A DNA stretch of 64,000 nucleotides from Pseudomonas sp. SLFW. GTDB lineage: Bacteria; Pseudomonadota; Gammaproteobacteria; Pseudomonadales; Pseudomonadaceae. Each line of letters opens with the position of its first letter. Position 1 is the first letter of the stretch. This document shows positions 33,696 to 41,431 of this stretch, one piece after another. The notes below the pieces were generated by a model that was not told the DNA's origin, searched no databases, and was given only the letters and a program-made list of their open reading frames with translations. The stretch spans positions 186,001 to 250,000 of the forward strand of contig NZ_JAAAKW010000004.1 of NCBI RefSeq assembly GCF_009905615.1, read 5' to 3'. Position numbers and translations under genes: made by a program.

Positions 33696-33989
33696 TTACT
33701 CAGGAATGGCGTTTGCGGCGCGGTATTCTTCCCAGTCGATGCCGAGGGTTTCAGCGGCTTCTTTATGGGCTTCAAGTCGCATCGACTTGAGTTGCTCGGG
33801 TGTTTCAGCGATGAAAGTCAACGCCAGTTCCCATGTCTCGATGCCTTGGGCCTCTGCTTCATCTTCGAAGGCCCAGCGAATCTGATCCTGCTGGTCTTTC
33901 GGGGAAAGGTTTGCGATCTCGGCCTGAAGGGTCGGGTTGGTCACGATGTACTTTGCCAGGGCAGCTTCGGTCCAGTCATTTGCGTTCAT
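33696..33989 (-). CDS. small conserved protein (DUF6388-like)
   Basis: A 97-residue acidic helical protein (MNANDWTEAALAKYIVTNP, then ETWELALTFIAETPEQLKSMRLEAHKEAAETLGI). It resembles the Pseudomonas DUF6388 family; assignment is from memory of the pattern. There are no membrane or catalytic features. Start ATG 33989; GGAG is 11 bases upstream. Function unknown. Confidence 0.7.
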   Translation of the reverse strand: MNANDWTEAALAKYIVTNPTLQAEIANLSPKDQQDQIRWAFEDEAEAQGIETWELALTFIAETPEQLKSMRLEAHKEAAETLGIDWEEYRAANAIPE

Positions 33990-34318
33990 GCGAAGCGATT
34001 CTCCAATAGAGCGAGCTGTCGTAGGCTTTGAACGATAAGTGGCTGCGCTCAGCCATGCTGCGTTAAAAACAGGCTCGGAATGCTTATTTAGGTCCCTAAA
34101 GTCGATCGCGACCCCGGCCGTTCCTCACCTGTTTTTGCCTTGCCTGGCTTTCGCTCGCCGACTTCTCGTTCAAACCCGTTTTTTGTAGGTCACTGACGTG
34201 AAAACCGATTGTGCGGGATGTCGGTCGCGGGTGCCACCCGTAGATGCGCCACCGGTCGTGCTGAAAACGAAAAGGGCCCGCTGATTGGCGAGCCCTTTCT
34301 TTAACGGCGGATGGTCGC
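33990..34318. other. 329-bp intergenic region with one terminator
   Basis: It holds the upstream region of the minus-strand DUF6388-like gene and, at 34271-34298, the terminator of the NCS1 permease gene. No other gene or repeat was recognised. Confidence 0.6.
34271..34298 (-). terminator. terminator of NCS1 permease gene
   Basis: AAAGGGC (34271-34277) pairs with GCCCTTT (34292-34298); on the minus strand the stem is followed by TTTTCGTTTTC. It lies 20 bases after the permease stop. Confidence 0.7.
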
Positions 34319-35821
34319 TTAACCGATGGCCATCGGCTTCTTCACGTTGCGGTGGGCGTTGCTGCCCAGCAGCGGGTGCGGGCCGTGGTCGCCGTACACG
34401 CCCACCGGTTCCGGGAAGGTGCGCAGCAGCGTGATGTACAGCAGCGCCGCCAGGCCCAGGGTAATCGGCAGGCTGATGTCGATACCGCCTGCCAGATTAC
34501 CCAAAGGTCCCACGAACTGCCCCGGCAGGTTCACGAAGCACAGGCCCACCACCGCGCTCGGAATCCAGGCACCCAGACCGCGCCAGTTCCAGCCGTGCTC
34601 GAACCAGTAATGACCGCCACTTTGGCCACGGGTGAACACTTGCAGGTCAGCCGGGTGGTAGAAGCCACGTCGGATGATCAGCCCCAACACCATGATCACG
34701 ATCCACGGCGAGGTGCAGGTGACGATCAGCACCGCGAAGGTCGACACGCTCTGCACCAGGTTGAAGGCGAAACGGCCGATGAAGATGAAGGCAATGGCTG
34801 CGATACCAATCAGAATCGTCGCCTGTGCGCGATTCAACAGGCGCGGGAACATGCTCGACATGTCCAGACCCGTGCCATACAGCGAAGTGGTGCCGGTGGA
34901 CATGCCGCCGATGATCGCGATCAGGCACACCGGCAGGAAGAACCAGCTCGGCGACACGGCCAGCAGACCGCCCACATAGTTGTTGTCAGTGATGTACTGC
35001 GGCGCTTGGGTCGCGACGATGGTCGCGGTGCACAGGCCGAACAGGAACGGAATCAGGGTGCAGACCTGTGCCAGAAACACCGACGCCATGATGCGTTTTT
35101 TCGACGTGTGCCGTGGGATGTAGCGCGACCAGTCACCCAGAAACGCGCCGAAAGATACTGGGTTGCTCATCGCCAATAGTGCCGCGCCGATAAACGCCGC
35201 CCAGAAACCTTCGTTGCCCTGTTTCACGGTGCCCGCAAAACCCGCGTCGAAGCTGCCGCTGAACGCGAAGATGCCCAGCAGGAACAGCAGGCTCGACGCG
35301 AACACCGCGATCTTGTTGACCCACAGCATGAAGCGGAAGCCGTAGATGCACACCACCAACACCAGCACCGCGAATACGCCATAGGCGACGGCCAGGGTCA
35401 GGTCGTTTTCCGGCAGACCGACCATGCGCTTGGCGCCGCCGATCAGCGCATCGCCCGAACTCCACACTGACAGCGAAAAGAACGCCACGGCCGTCAGCAA
35501 CGAGAGGAACGAGCCGACAATCCGCCCGTGAACGCCGAAGTGGGCGCCCGAAGACACCGCGTTGTTGGTGCCATTCAGCGCGCCGAACAGCCCCATCGGC
35601 GCCAGAATGATCGAGCCCAGCACGATGCCCAGAAGGATCGACCAGACACCGGCCTGGAAGGACAACCCGAACAGCACCGGGAAACTGCCCAGCACCGCCG
35701 TGGCAAAAGTGTTCGCGCCGCCAAAGGTCAGGCGAAACAGATCGATCGGTGACGCATCGCGTTGATCGTCCGGAATTTGTTCGACACCAAAGGTTTCGAT
35801 ACGGGTTGTGGGATGTGACAT
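34319..35821 (-). CDS. NCS1-family purine/cytosine permease
   Basis: A 500-residue polytopic inner-membrane transporter with about 12 helices, starting MSHPTTRIETFGVEQIPDDQRDASP. The first membrane part LTFGGANTFATAVLGSFPVLFGLS and SNPVSFGAFLGDWSRYIPRHTSKK are typical of cytosine permease-like NCS1 proteins, which import nucleobases or related cyclic amides by symport. The exact substrate is unknown; no deaminase or pyrimidine-catabolic gene is adjacent. Start ATG 35821 has AGGA 8 bases upstream. Confidence 0.9.
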   Translation of the reverse strand: MSHPTTRIETFGVEQIPDDQRDASPIDLFRLTFGGANTFATAVLGSFPVLFGLSFQAGVWSILLGIVLGSIILAPMGLFGALNGTNNAVSSGAHFGVHGRIVGSFLSLLTAVAFFSLSVWSSGDALIGGAKRMVGLPENDLTLAVAYGVFAVLVLVVCIYGFRFMLWVNKIAVFASSLLFLLGIFAFSGSFDAGFAGTVKQGNEGFWAAFIGAALLAMSNPVSFGAFLGDWSRYIPRHTSKKRIMASVFLAQVCTLIPFLFGLCTATIVATQAPQYITDNNYVGGLLAVSPSWFFLPVCLIAIIGGMSTGTTSLYGTGLDMSSMFPRLLNRAQATILIGIAAIAFIFIGRFAFNLVQSVSTFAVLIVTCTSPWIVIMVLGLIIRRGFYHPADLQVFTRGQSGGHYWFEHGWNWRGLGAWIPSAVVGLCFVNLPGQFVGPLGNLAGGIDISLPITLGLAALLYITLLRTFPEPVGVYGDHGPHPLLGSNAHRNVKKPMAIG

Positions 35822-35980
35822 GACGGATTCCTGCGCGCTGTCGTGTTGTTATGAGGCCTGCATCTGCATGCGGCCCGTATTTTTTTCGACCGGATATCTC
35901 GCGGCCGTGGCATTGGCAGTGGTCGGTATCCCGACCGAAAGTGCGTAAACGTTTTGATTCTTATAAATGAACGGGCGCGG

Positions 35981-36388
35981 CTACGCGGTGTGATCGGGCT
36001 GCGCCGACAGGTGTTCGTGGCAACACAGCCAGCGACGACCGTCGTGCCGGAAGACGATGGTTTCCCGCTCGTGGAACTGGGTTTCTTCGGTGCCGAAACG
36101 GACGCGAGTCGCGACGTCGTGCATGAAAATCGCCACGTCACCCTGAAGGCTGATGTGCGCGTTGCTGGATTGGCAATCGAGCACTGCAAAGCCGTCCGCT
36201 TGCCAGCCCACCCACACCTCGCGATACGCGGCGCGGGACCGCAGCGGGGCAGGGAGGGTGTAGAAGAAAAAGGTCGCGTCTTCGCTAAAGGCCTCGAAAT
36301 ACGCGTCGGTGTCGTTGCTGGCGAAGGCGGCGACCAGGGCGGCTGCGGCGTGCTGAACGTGTTCTTTGAGGTGTGGGGTGGAGGTCAT
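35981..36388 (-). CDS. NTF2-like (SnoaL/DUF4440-type) protein
   Basis: A 135-residue protein with the cone-shaped alpha+beta pattern of the NTF2-like superfamily: N-terminal helix HVQHAAAALVAAFASNDTDAYFEAF, SEDATFFFYTLP, and strands ending ETIVFRHDGRRWLCCHEHLS. Members include ketosteroid isomerases and scaffolding proteins; activity here is unknown. ATG 36388 is preferred over 36424, as the extra residues are unconserved-looking and charged. It is divergent from nothing and follows the DUF4124 gene on the same strand. Confidence 0.78.
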   Translation of the reverse strand: MTSTPHLKEHVQHAAAALVAAFASNDTDAYFEAFSEDATFFFYTLPAPLRSRAAYREVWVGWQADGFAVLDCQSSNAHISLQGDVAIFMHDVATRVRFGTEETQFHERETIVFRHDGRRWLCCHEHLSAQPDHTA

Positions 36389-36682
36389 GGCCGGCTCGTT
36401 TTTGTGATTCTGGCGATGGGGCACGACTTTAAGCAGCTCTTACATTCGGTAACATCGTTGCCGATAAATACTTAGTTCAGGAAATTCGGAAGTAAGGTTT
36501 ACACGTTCTTCCCGTGCAGGCTTGTTTGGGATCGTGGTATGCCATGGGTTCATCGTTCACCAGGCTGCCGTTTTCGCTGCCGTCGTAACCTCCGGCGTCT
36601 CCCACGGGATCGAGCCACGTCGATGATCTGCTAACGCCATCAAACCTGTGGGAGCAGACGGAGTTTACGACGGCCGCGGAGG

Positions 36683-37114
36683 CTATTTCGCGCCGGACTG
36701 AAACAGGCTGCCTTTCACCGGCTGGCGAACCCTGCCCCCCGACGGGTCGAAACACGCGCTGTTGTAAATCGGTGCGACACAGCGAGAGGGCACACCCGGA
36801 GGAGGTGGGCGGATGGCCTGCATGTGATCGGAAATTTCTTTTTCGTTGGTGATGATGATCCGGCTGCGTCGACTGACCTGCAGAATTTCGGTGGCGTTTT
36901 TATTCAGCCGATCAGGGAAATCCCGCTCTTCCCAATCGCTGGACAGGCGCGACTGGCCGGGGCGCTGCGGCATCGCCTCACCCACGTAATCCGGGCAGGG
37001 GGTCGAAGCAAAGCTGATCTTGCCGTCCCGCGCGACGCATTTGAACACCTCGGCGCTGGCCGCTTCACTGAGAACCAGTGCAATGCCCGTCAGCGCGAAT
37101 AACAACCCTTTCAT
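36683..37114 (-). CDS. DUF4124-domain exported protein
   Basis: A 143-residue protein with signal peptide MKGLLFALTGIALVLSEAASA followed by the DUF4124 pattern EVFKCVARDGKISFASTPCP (aromatic-K-C...G...T-x-C-P). Two further Cys at the C-terminus (PSRCVAPIYNSACF) suggest a disulfide-bonded periplasmic protein. The function of DUF4124 proteins is unknown. ATG 37114 has GGGAGGG 7 bases upstream. Confidence 0.82.
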   Translation of the reverse strand: MKGLLFALTGIALVLSEAASAEVFKCVARDGKISFASTPCPDYVGEAMPQRPGQSRLSSDWEERDFPDRLNKNATEILQVSRRSRIIITNEKEISDHMQAIRPPPPGVPSRCVAPIYNSACFDPSGGRVRQPVKGSLFQSGAK

Positions 37115-37182
37115 CGAAGCCCTCCCTGTGTGGCGCAAGGCTACCACCGGAGAGAGGGGCTGTCAGCGGGCGGCGACAGGTG

Positions 37183-37662
37183 TCAGTGGGTTTCGTGACT
37201 GGCTTTCTGCACCTTGGCCAGTGCCAGCGCAACGAACATATCGGCATCGCCCTGCAACACCCGCAGATGATCCTCGACGTGGTCGGTATTGCTGGGCTGC
37301 TCCTTGGTGTCCACCAGGCGCGTGACCTCACACAGCGCATTGGCCGTCACCCACAGGCTTTGTCGCAACTGTCCGATAATCCTCACTACACTTTCGGCGC
37401 TGTCGTGATCGTCATCAGGCTGACCGAGGGAAGGCAGCATCGGCACCTCCATCCGGTTGTTCGAATCGATGCCGGTGACGACACGACTGATGTCGACGCC
37501 GGCCGCCGCGATACGAAACAGATAATCGGCCCGGGGCAAACGCTGCCCACTTTCATAATGACCTTGAGCATTCGCCTCGACACCACCGATGGCGCCCAAG
37601 GCGCTCTGAGTGAGCTTCAAGCGTTTTCGTTCCTGCTTCAGGCGTTTGCCAATACCGTTCAT
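37183..37662 (-). CDS. XRE-family helix-turn-helix protein
   Basis: A 159-residue DNA-binding protein. Residues ~4-62 are an XRE domain (RLKQERKRLKLTQSALGAIGG, EANAQGHYESGQRLPRADYLFRIAAAGVDI). This resembles Pseudomonas regulators that follow prophage-type repressors without the LexA-like protease part. The C-terminal half is helical and acidic with no named domain. ATG 37662 has AGGAG upstream. Target unknown. Confidence 0.82.
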   Translation of the reverse strand: MNGIGKRLKQERKRLKLTQSALGAIGGVEANAQGHYESGQRLPRADYLFRIAAAGVDISRVVTGIDSNNRMEVPMLPSLGQPDDDHDSAESVVRIIGQLRQSLWVTANALCEVTRLVDTKEQPSNTDHVEDHLRVLQGDADMFVALALAKVQKASHETH

Positions 37663-37752
37663 CAACCTACTCCTGCGAAATCCGCGTCCTTTTTTCGTTG
37701 TGATGGCCGCGCAATGGGGGCTGGAATACGGGCTGGGTGATCTGACGCAAAA

Positions 37753-37914
37753 CTAGCCTCGTACGTGACCGTTTCCCTCCGAACGGAGGTTACGACGCAT
37801 AGACATTAGCTCCTCGAAAGGCGGGATGAAACGGTTTCCGATGTTCTGCGGGAAGTTAATGAACAGCGTAGCCAAAACTCGGCCAGAAACCTTCTGGTCG
37901 GATGTACGACTCAT
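37753..37914 (-). CDS. 53-residue ORF overlapping the GNAT stop (candidate)
   Basis: Its ATG overlaps the GNAT stop codon as ATGA (37914-37911), the arrangement of translationally coupled genes. It encodes MSRTSDQKVSGRVLATLFIN, then FPQNIGNRFIPPFEELMSMRR and a Gly/Asn-rich end. It has no recognised domain. The overlap and protein-like middle argue for it; short length argues against. No other frame competes in this stretch. Confidence 0.4.
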   Translation of the reverse strand: MSRTSDQKVSGRVLATLFINFPQNIGNRFIPPFEELMSMRRNLRSEGNGHVRG

Positions 37915-38468
37915 CCGTTCGAATGCGTCAGCCTCGTGATCAAAGGCTCGATGGCCGGGCGCCGCGCTTGCCATTCGGCTTTCGTGATACCCAGCAATAC
38001 GACATCAATGCGCTGACCCTCCTTGATGATGTTTTGCCGACGCACGCCCTCGATCTGAAACCCGAACTTCTGATGCATCTTGATCACTGCTGGATTGCTC
38101 TCCAGCACCTCGCAATTCAGCTTCTCAAGCCCCGCTTCATTAAAGGCATGATCCAGCATCCAGAACTCCACCTGACTCCCCAGCCCCTTGCCCTGCAAAC
38201 GCGCATCCAGATAAAACGCCCAATCCGCTGTCTTCTGCGCGGCATTGATCGCACTCAACGACACCACCCCCGCCAACACCCCGTCGAGCATCGCCACAAA
38301 CACCGACTGCCGAGCATTCCCCACCAACGATGCGAGCCAGGCGTCATGTTCCGATTGAGAGATTTCGTGGGAGGTGTACATGAACCTGCGCACGTCCTCC
38401 TGATTCCGGAGCAGCCGCACGGCGGATTGAATGGCGGGAGGGGATTCGGTCAGGGGGGTGAAGTGCAT
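37911..38468 (-). CDS. PseH/RimJ-like GNAT acetyltransferase
   Basis: A 185-residue acetyltransferase of the RimJ/RimL/PseH type: LRNQEDVRRFMYTSHEISQSEHDAWL, core VAMLDGVLAGVVSLSAIN, the acetyl-CoA loop ARLQGKGLGSQVEFW (Q/R-x-x-G-x-G) and KLNCEVLESNPAVIKMHQKFGF. PseH acetylates a pseudaminic-acid precursor for flagellin glycosylation; no pse genes are nearby, so a flagellar role is unproven. ATG 38468 has AAGGA 10 bases upstream; the open frame extends to 38543 without support. Confidence 0.8.
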   Translation of the reverse strand: MHFTPLTESPPAIQSAVRLLRNQEDVRRFMYTSHEISQSEHDAWLASLVGNARQSVFVAMLDGVLAGVVSLSAINAAQKTADWAFYLDARLQGKGLGSQVEFWMLDHAFNEAGLEKLNCEVLESNPAVIKMHQKFGFQIEGVRRQNIIKEGQRIDVVLLGITKAEWQARRPAIEPLITRLTHSNG

Positions 38469-38546
38469 GGGAGCGGTTCCTTGCATCGGGGGATGGAAGG
38501 GATCATACCCCGCCCTTGGGGAAAGGCTAATACCGAACGGCACAAA

Positions 38547-38582
38547 CGAAAAACCCCCGAATTCTCAAGGAATCTCGGGGGT
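38547..38582 (-). terminator. terminator after tRNA-Ser
   Basis: On the minus strand ACCCCCGA (38582-38575) pairs with TCGGGGGT (38560-38553), followed by TTTTTCG. It lies 18 bases downstream of the tRNA 3' end. Confidence 0.85.
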
Positions 38583-38599
38583 TTCGTTTACATCGAATG

Positions 38600-38689
38600 T
38601 GGCGGTGAAGGAGAGATTCGAACTCTCGATACAGTTTCCTGTATACACACTTTCCAGGCGTGCTCCTTAAGCCACTCGGACACTTCACC
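38600..38689 (-). tRNA. tRNA-Ser (anticodon GGA)
   Basis: A 90-base gene including encoded 3'-GCCA. The acceptor stem GGTGAAG pairs with CTTCACC; it has a class II long variable arm (TACAGGAAACTGTA), the T-loop GTTCGAATC and the anticodon GGA at 38655-38653 in the loop CTGGAAA. It reads UCC/UCU codons. It has its own terminator on the minus strand. No integrase or attachment-site duplication is next to it. Confidence 0.97.
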
Positions 38690-38854
38690 GTATCTCTTCA
38701 GACGTTCAGTCTGTCGAGGCGCGCTAATGTATTCGAAGTCTCTTTCGAAGGCAAAGCTTTTTTTCAGATTTTTCATGCGGTTAAGCAGAAAAGCGCAAAG
38801 CCCCGGCGTCTCTTCAGAGCCAAGGCCTGTTGTTGCGCGGTGCGACGGGGGAGA

Positions 38855-39604
38855 TCAGGCGCCGAAGCCGCCGTCGATGGTGAGGCTGGCGCCGGTAACG
38901 TAGCCCGCTTCAGGGCCTGCGAGGTAAGCAACCATGGCGGCGATTTCTTCGGATTTGCCGTATCGCGGCACGGCCATGAGGCCCAGCAGGGTTTCGGCGA
39001 AGTCGCTGTTGGCCGGGTTCATGTCGGTGTCGACCGGGCCGGGTTGTACGTTGTTGACGGTGATGCCGCGCGGGCCGAGGTCGCGGGCCAGGCCTTTGGT
39101 CAGGCCGACGAGGGCCGATTTGCTCATGGCGTAGACGCCGCCACCGGCGAAGGGCATGCGGTCGGCGTTGGTGCTGCCGATGTTGATGATGCGGCCGCCT
39201 TCCTTCATATGCACGGCGGCTGCCTGGGTGGCGATGAACACGCTGCGCACGTTGATGGCGAGGGTACGGTCGAAATCTTCCAGTTTGAAGTCTTCCAGCG
39301 GGGCGATGGCGAGGACGCCGGCGTTGTTGACCAGGATGTCGAGTCCGCCGAAGGTTTCAACGGTTGTGGCGACGGCGTCGCGGATGTCCTGTTCGCTGGC
39401 GCTGTCGGCCTTGATCGCCAGGGCTTTGCCGCCGCTGGCGGTGATGCTGTCTTGCAGGGCGCGGGCTTTGTCTTCGGAACTGACGAAGGTGAAGGCAACC
39501 GCTGCACCTTGTTCGACCAGACGTTTGACGATGGCTGCGCCGATGCCGCGGGAGCCGCCTTGGACCAGTGCAGTTTTGCCGGTGAGGTTGGTTGGGTGAG
39601 TCAT
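38855..39604 (-). CDS. short-chain dehydrogenase/reductase (3-oxoacyl-ACP reductase-like)
   Basis: A 249-residue classical SDR: cofactor motif GGSRGIG in TALVQGGSRGIGAAIV, NNAG in LVNNAGVLAIAP, catalytic Ser in IINIGSTNADR, YAMSK (Tyr-x3-Lys), and the C-terminal VTGASLTIDGGFGA. It is an NAD(P)-dependent oxidoreductase of unknown substrate. ATG 39604 has AGGAG upstream. It is divergent from a LysR regulator gene 111 bases away, which probably controls it, a very common Pseudomonas pairing. Confidence 0.93.
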   Translation of the reverse strand: MTHPTNLTGKTALVQGGSRGIGAAIVKRLVEQGAAVAFTFVSSEDKARALQDSITASGGKALAIKADSASEQDIRDAVATTVETFGGLDILVNNAGVLAIAPLEDFKLEDFDRTLAINVRSVFIATQAAAVHMKEGGRIINIGSTNADRMPFAGGGVYAMSKSALVGLTKGLARDLGPRGITVNNVQPGPVDTDMNPANSDFAETLLGLMAVPRYGKSEEIAAMVAYLAGPEAGYVTGASLTIDGGFGA

Positions 39605-39715
39605 GTCGATCTCCTGTAACCCGTGAGTAGTGAGTGGATGGGCGTCAGTATCCTGCGTGGATTAGGTTCTCGGTAGCGGGTAATCGCGATAGTCTGTGTA
39701 AACCAGAAGTTGTGA

Positions 39716-40648
39716 ATGAGTGCGATGGAAAACTTCAGCAGTATCGAATGCTTCGTCCGCAGTGCCGAGGTCGGTAGCTTTGCCGAAGCCGCGCGCCGTC
39801 TGAGCCTGACGCCTGCCGCCGTGGGCAAGAGCGTCGCCAAGCTGGAGACGCGGCTGGGCGTGCGGCTGTTCCAGCGTAGTACGCGTCGGCTGACTCTGAC
39901 GGAAGCAGGGCAACGATTTCTCGGCGAGGTGCGCACCAGCTTCAACACGATCCAGAACGCCGTGGCCAATCTGGCCAGTGCCGAGGGCAGTCCGGCGGGC
40001 ACATTGAAGGTCAGCGTCGGGACGATTTTCGGGTGCTTATACGTGGTGCCTTTGTTGGGCGAGTTTTTGCGGCGTTATCCGGCGATCACCCCGGACTGGC
40101 ATTTCGATAACCGCCAGGTGGATCTGATCGGTCAGGGCTTCGACGCGGCCATCGGTGGTGGGTTCGACCTGCCCCAAGGCGTCGTCGCGCGCAAGCTCGC
40201 GCCCGCTCACCGTGTGCTGGTGGCCTCGCCGGAGTGGCTTGATGCTCATCCGAACCTGCGTCATCCCGATGAGTTGAGCGAGTGCGACGGCATTCTGATC
40301 CGCTCGCCACAGACCGGCCGTATCCGCTCCTGGCCGCTGACCCACCGCAATCAGGAGCAGACATCGCTGCGCCTCAAACTGCGCATGACCATGAGCGATT
40401 CGGAAGCAGCCTGTCTGGCGGCCGGGCAGAGCCTCGGCGTGGCGCTGGTGAGCATGCCCTTCGCGGTGCCGTACCTGCGCAGCGGCGCGTTGCGGCGGGT
40501 GTTGCCCGATTGGTACGTCGAGGACGGCCACGTCTGCATTTATTACAGTGAGCACAAGTTGCTGCCCGGCAAGACCCGGGCCTTTGTCGATTTCATCATC
40601 GAGCAGTTTGCCGAACAGCAGTGGGCGCGGCATTTCAGCGCCATTTGA
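39716..40648 (+). CDS. LysR-family regulator
   Basis: A 310-residue LysR-type activator/repressor. An N-terminal winged helix (SIECFVRSAEVGSFAEAARRLSLTPAAVGKSVAKLETRLGVRLF) is followed by a periplasmic-binding-protein-like effector domain to the C-terminus. It belongs to the CrgA-like group in pattern (FDAAIGGGFDLPQGVVARKLAP). It is divergent from the SDR gene, the expected target. ATG 39716 or the in-frame ATG 39725 may start it. Confidence 0.92.
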   Translation: MSAMENFSSIECFVRSAEVGSFAEAARRLSLTPAAVGKSVAKLETRLGVRLFQRSTRRLTLTEAGQRFLGEVRTSFNTIQNAVANLASAEGSPAGTLKVSVGTIFGCLYVVPLLGEFLRRYPAITPDWHFDNRQVDLIGQGFDAAIGGGFDLPQGVVARKLAPAHRVLVASPEWLDAHPNLRHPDELSECDGILIRSPQTGRIRSWPLTHRNQEQTSLRLKLRMTMSDSEAACLAAGQSLGVALVSMPFAVPYLRSGALRRVLPDWYVEDGHVCIYYSEHKLLPGKTRAFVDFIIEQFAEQQWARHFSAI

Positions 40649-40661
40649 TTAAGAGGGCACG

Positions 40662-41222
40662 ATGGATATTTCCCGCAAGGCCGCGTTGGTCATCATCGAC
40701 ATGCAACAGGGCATCAACCATCCAAAGCTGGGACGGCGCAACAACCCGGAGGCCGAGCAACGGATGCTGGCGTTGCTCGCCGCGTGGCGCGACAGCGGGC
40801 GCACGGTGATTCATGTCCGGCATTTTTCCCGTTCACCGGATTCGGTGTTCTGGCCCCAGCAGTCTGGAGTCGAATTCCAGCCTGAGTTTTTGCCTTGGGA
40901 CGGGGAAGGGGAGCTGCATAAGCAGGTGCCGGACGCGTTCTGCCATTCGGCGCTGGAAGGCTGGTTGCGGGCGGACGGGATCAATCAGGTGGTGATTGTC
41001 GGCGTGGTGACCAACAACTCGGTGGAGTCCACGGCCCGCACGGGAGGCAATCTGGGGTTTGAGGTGATCGTGCCCCATGACGCCTGTTACACGTTCGATG
41101 GCTCGGATTTTTTTGGCAAGGCGCGCAGTGCCGAGGACATTCATGCCATTTCATTAGGGAACCTGCACGGGGAGTATGCGCAGGTGGTGGCGACCGAGGG
41201 TATTCTGCGGGGGCTCCTCTAG
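40662..41222 (+). CDS. isochorismatase-fold hydrolase with Ser at the nucleophile position
   Basis: A 186-residue protein of the isochorismatase-like cysteine-hydrolase superfamily, starting with ALVIIDMQQGINHP (catalytic Asp in IDMQ) and having the Lys in ELHKQVPDAFCHS. The nucleophile segment reads GVVTNNSVESTART: the position usually occupied by Cys is Ser. This TNNSVE variant occurs in a sizeable branch, and its activity is unclear. It starts 14 bases after the lysR stop, so it is likely co-transcribed with it. Confidence 0.85.
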   Translation: MDISRKAALVIIDMQQGINHPKLGRRNNPEAEQRMLALLAAWRDSGRTVIHVRHFSRSPDSVFWPQQSGVEFQPEFLPWDGEGELHKQVPDAFCHSALEGWLRADGINQVVIVGVVTNNSVESTARTGGNLGFEVIVPHDACYTFDGSDFFGKARSAEDIHAISLGNLHGEYAQVVATEGILRGLL

Positions 41223-41305
41223 CCACACGACTTTGCTGGCGATTTTTCGGACGTCACCGTCAGCTAGCCGTGCTACCACAGGGGTACATGTATACAGCGA
41301 ACCTC

Positions 41306-41394
41306 TGTAGGAGCGAATTCATTCGCGAGGCGGCGGTGCATCTGACACTTCTGGGCCGCCTGGGTGATTTTTCGCGAATGAATTCGCTCCTACA
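41306..41394. repeat. REP doublet (REPIN), family A copy 4
   Basis: An inverted pair of family A REP units (TGTAGGAGCGAATTCATTCGCGA and complement) lies between the convergent isochorismatase and chemoreceptor genes. Confidence 0.9.
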
Positions 41395-41431
41395 GGTTGA
41401 GTGTTCCGGCCATGAAAGGTGTGTGACTCCT

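Noticed and set aside
38600..38689. tRNA-Ser as an integration site of a genomic island
   Set aside because: No integrase, no second copy of the tRNA 3' end and normal gene content on both sides.
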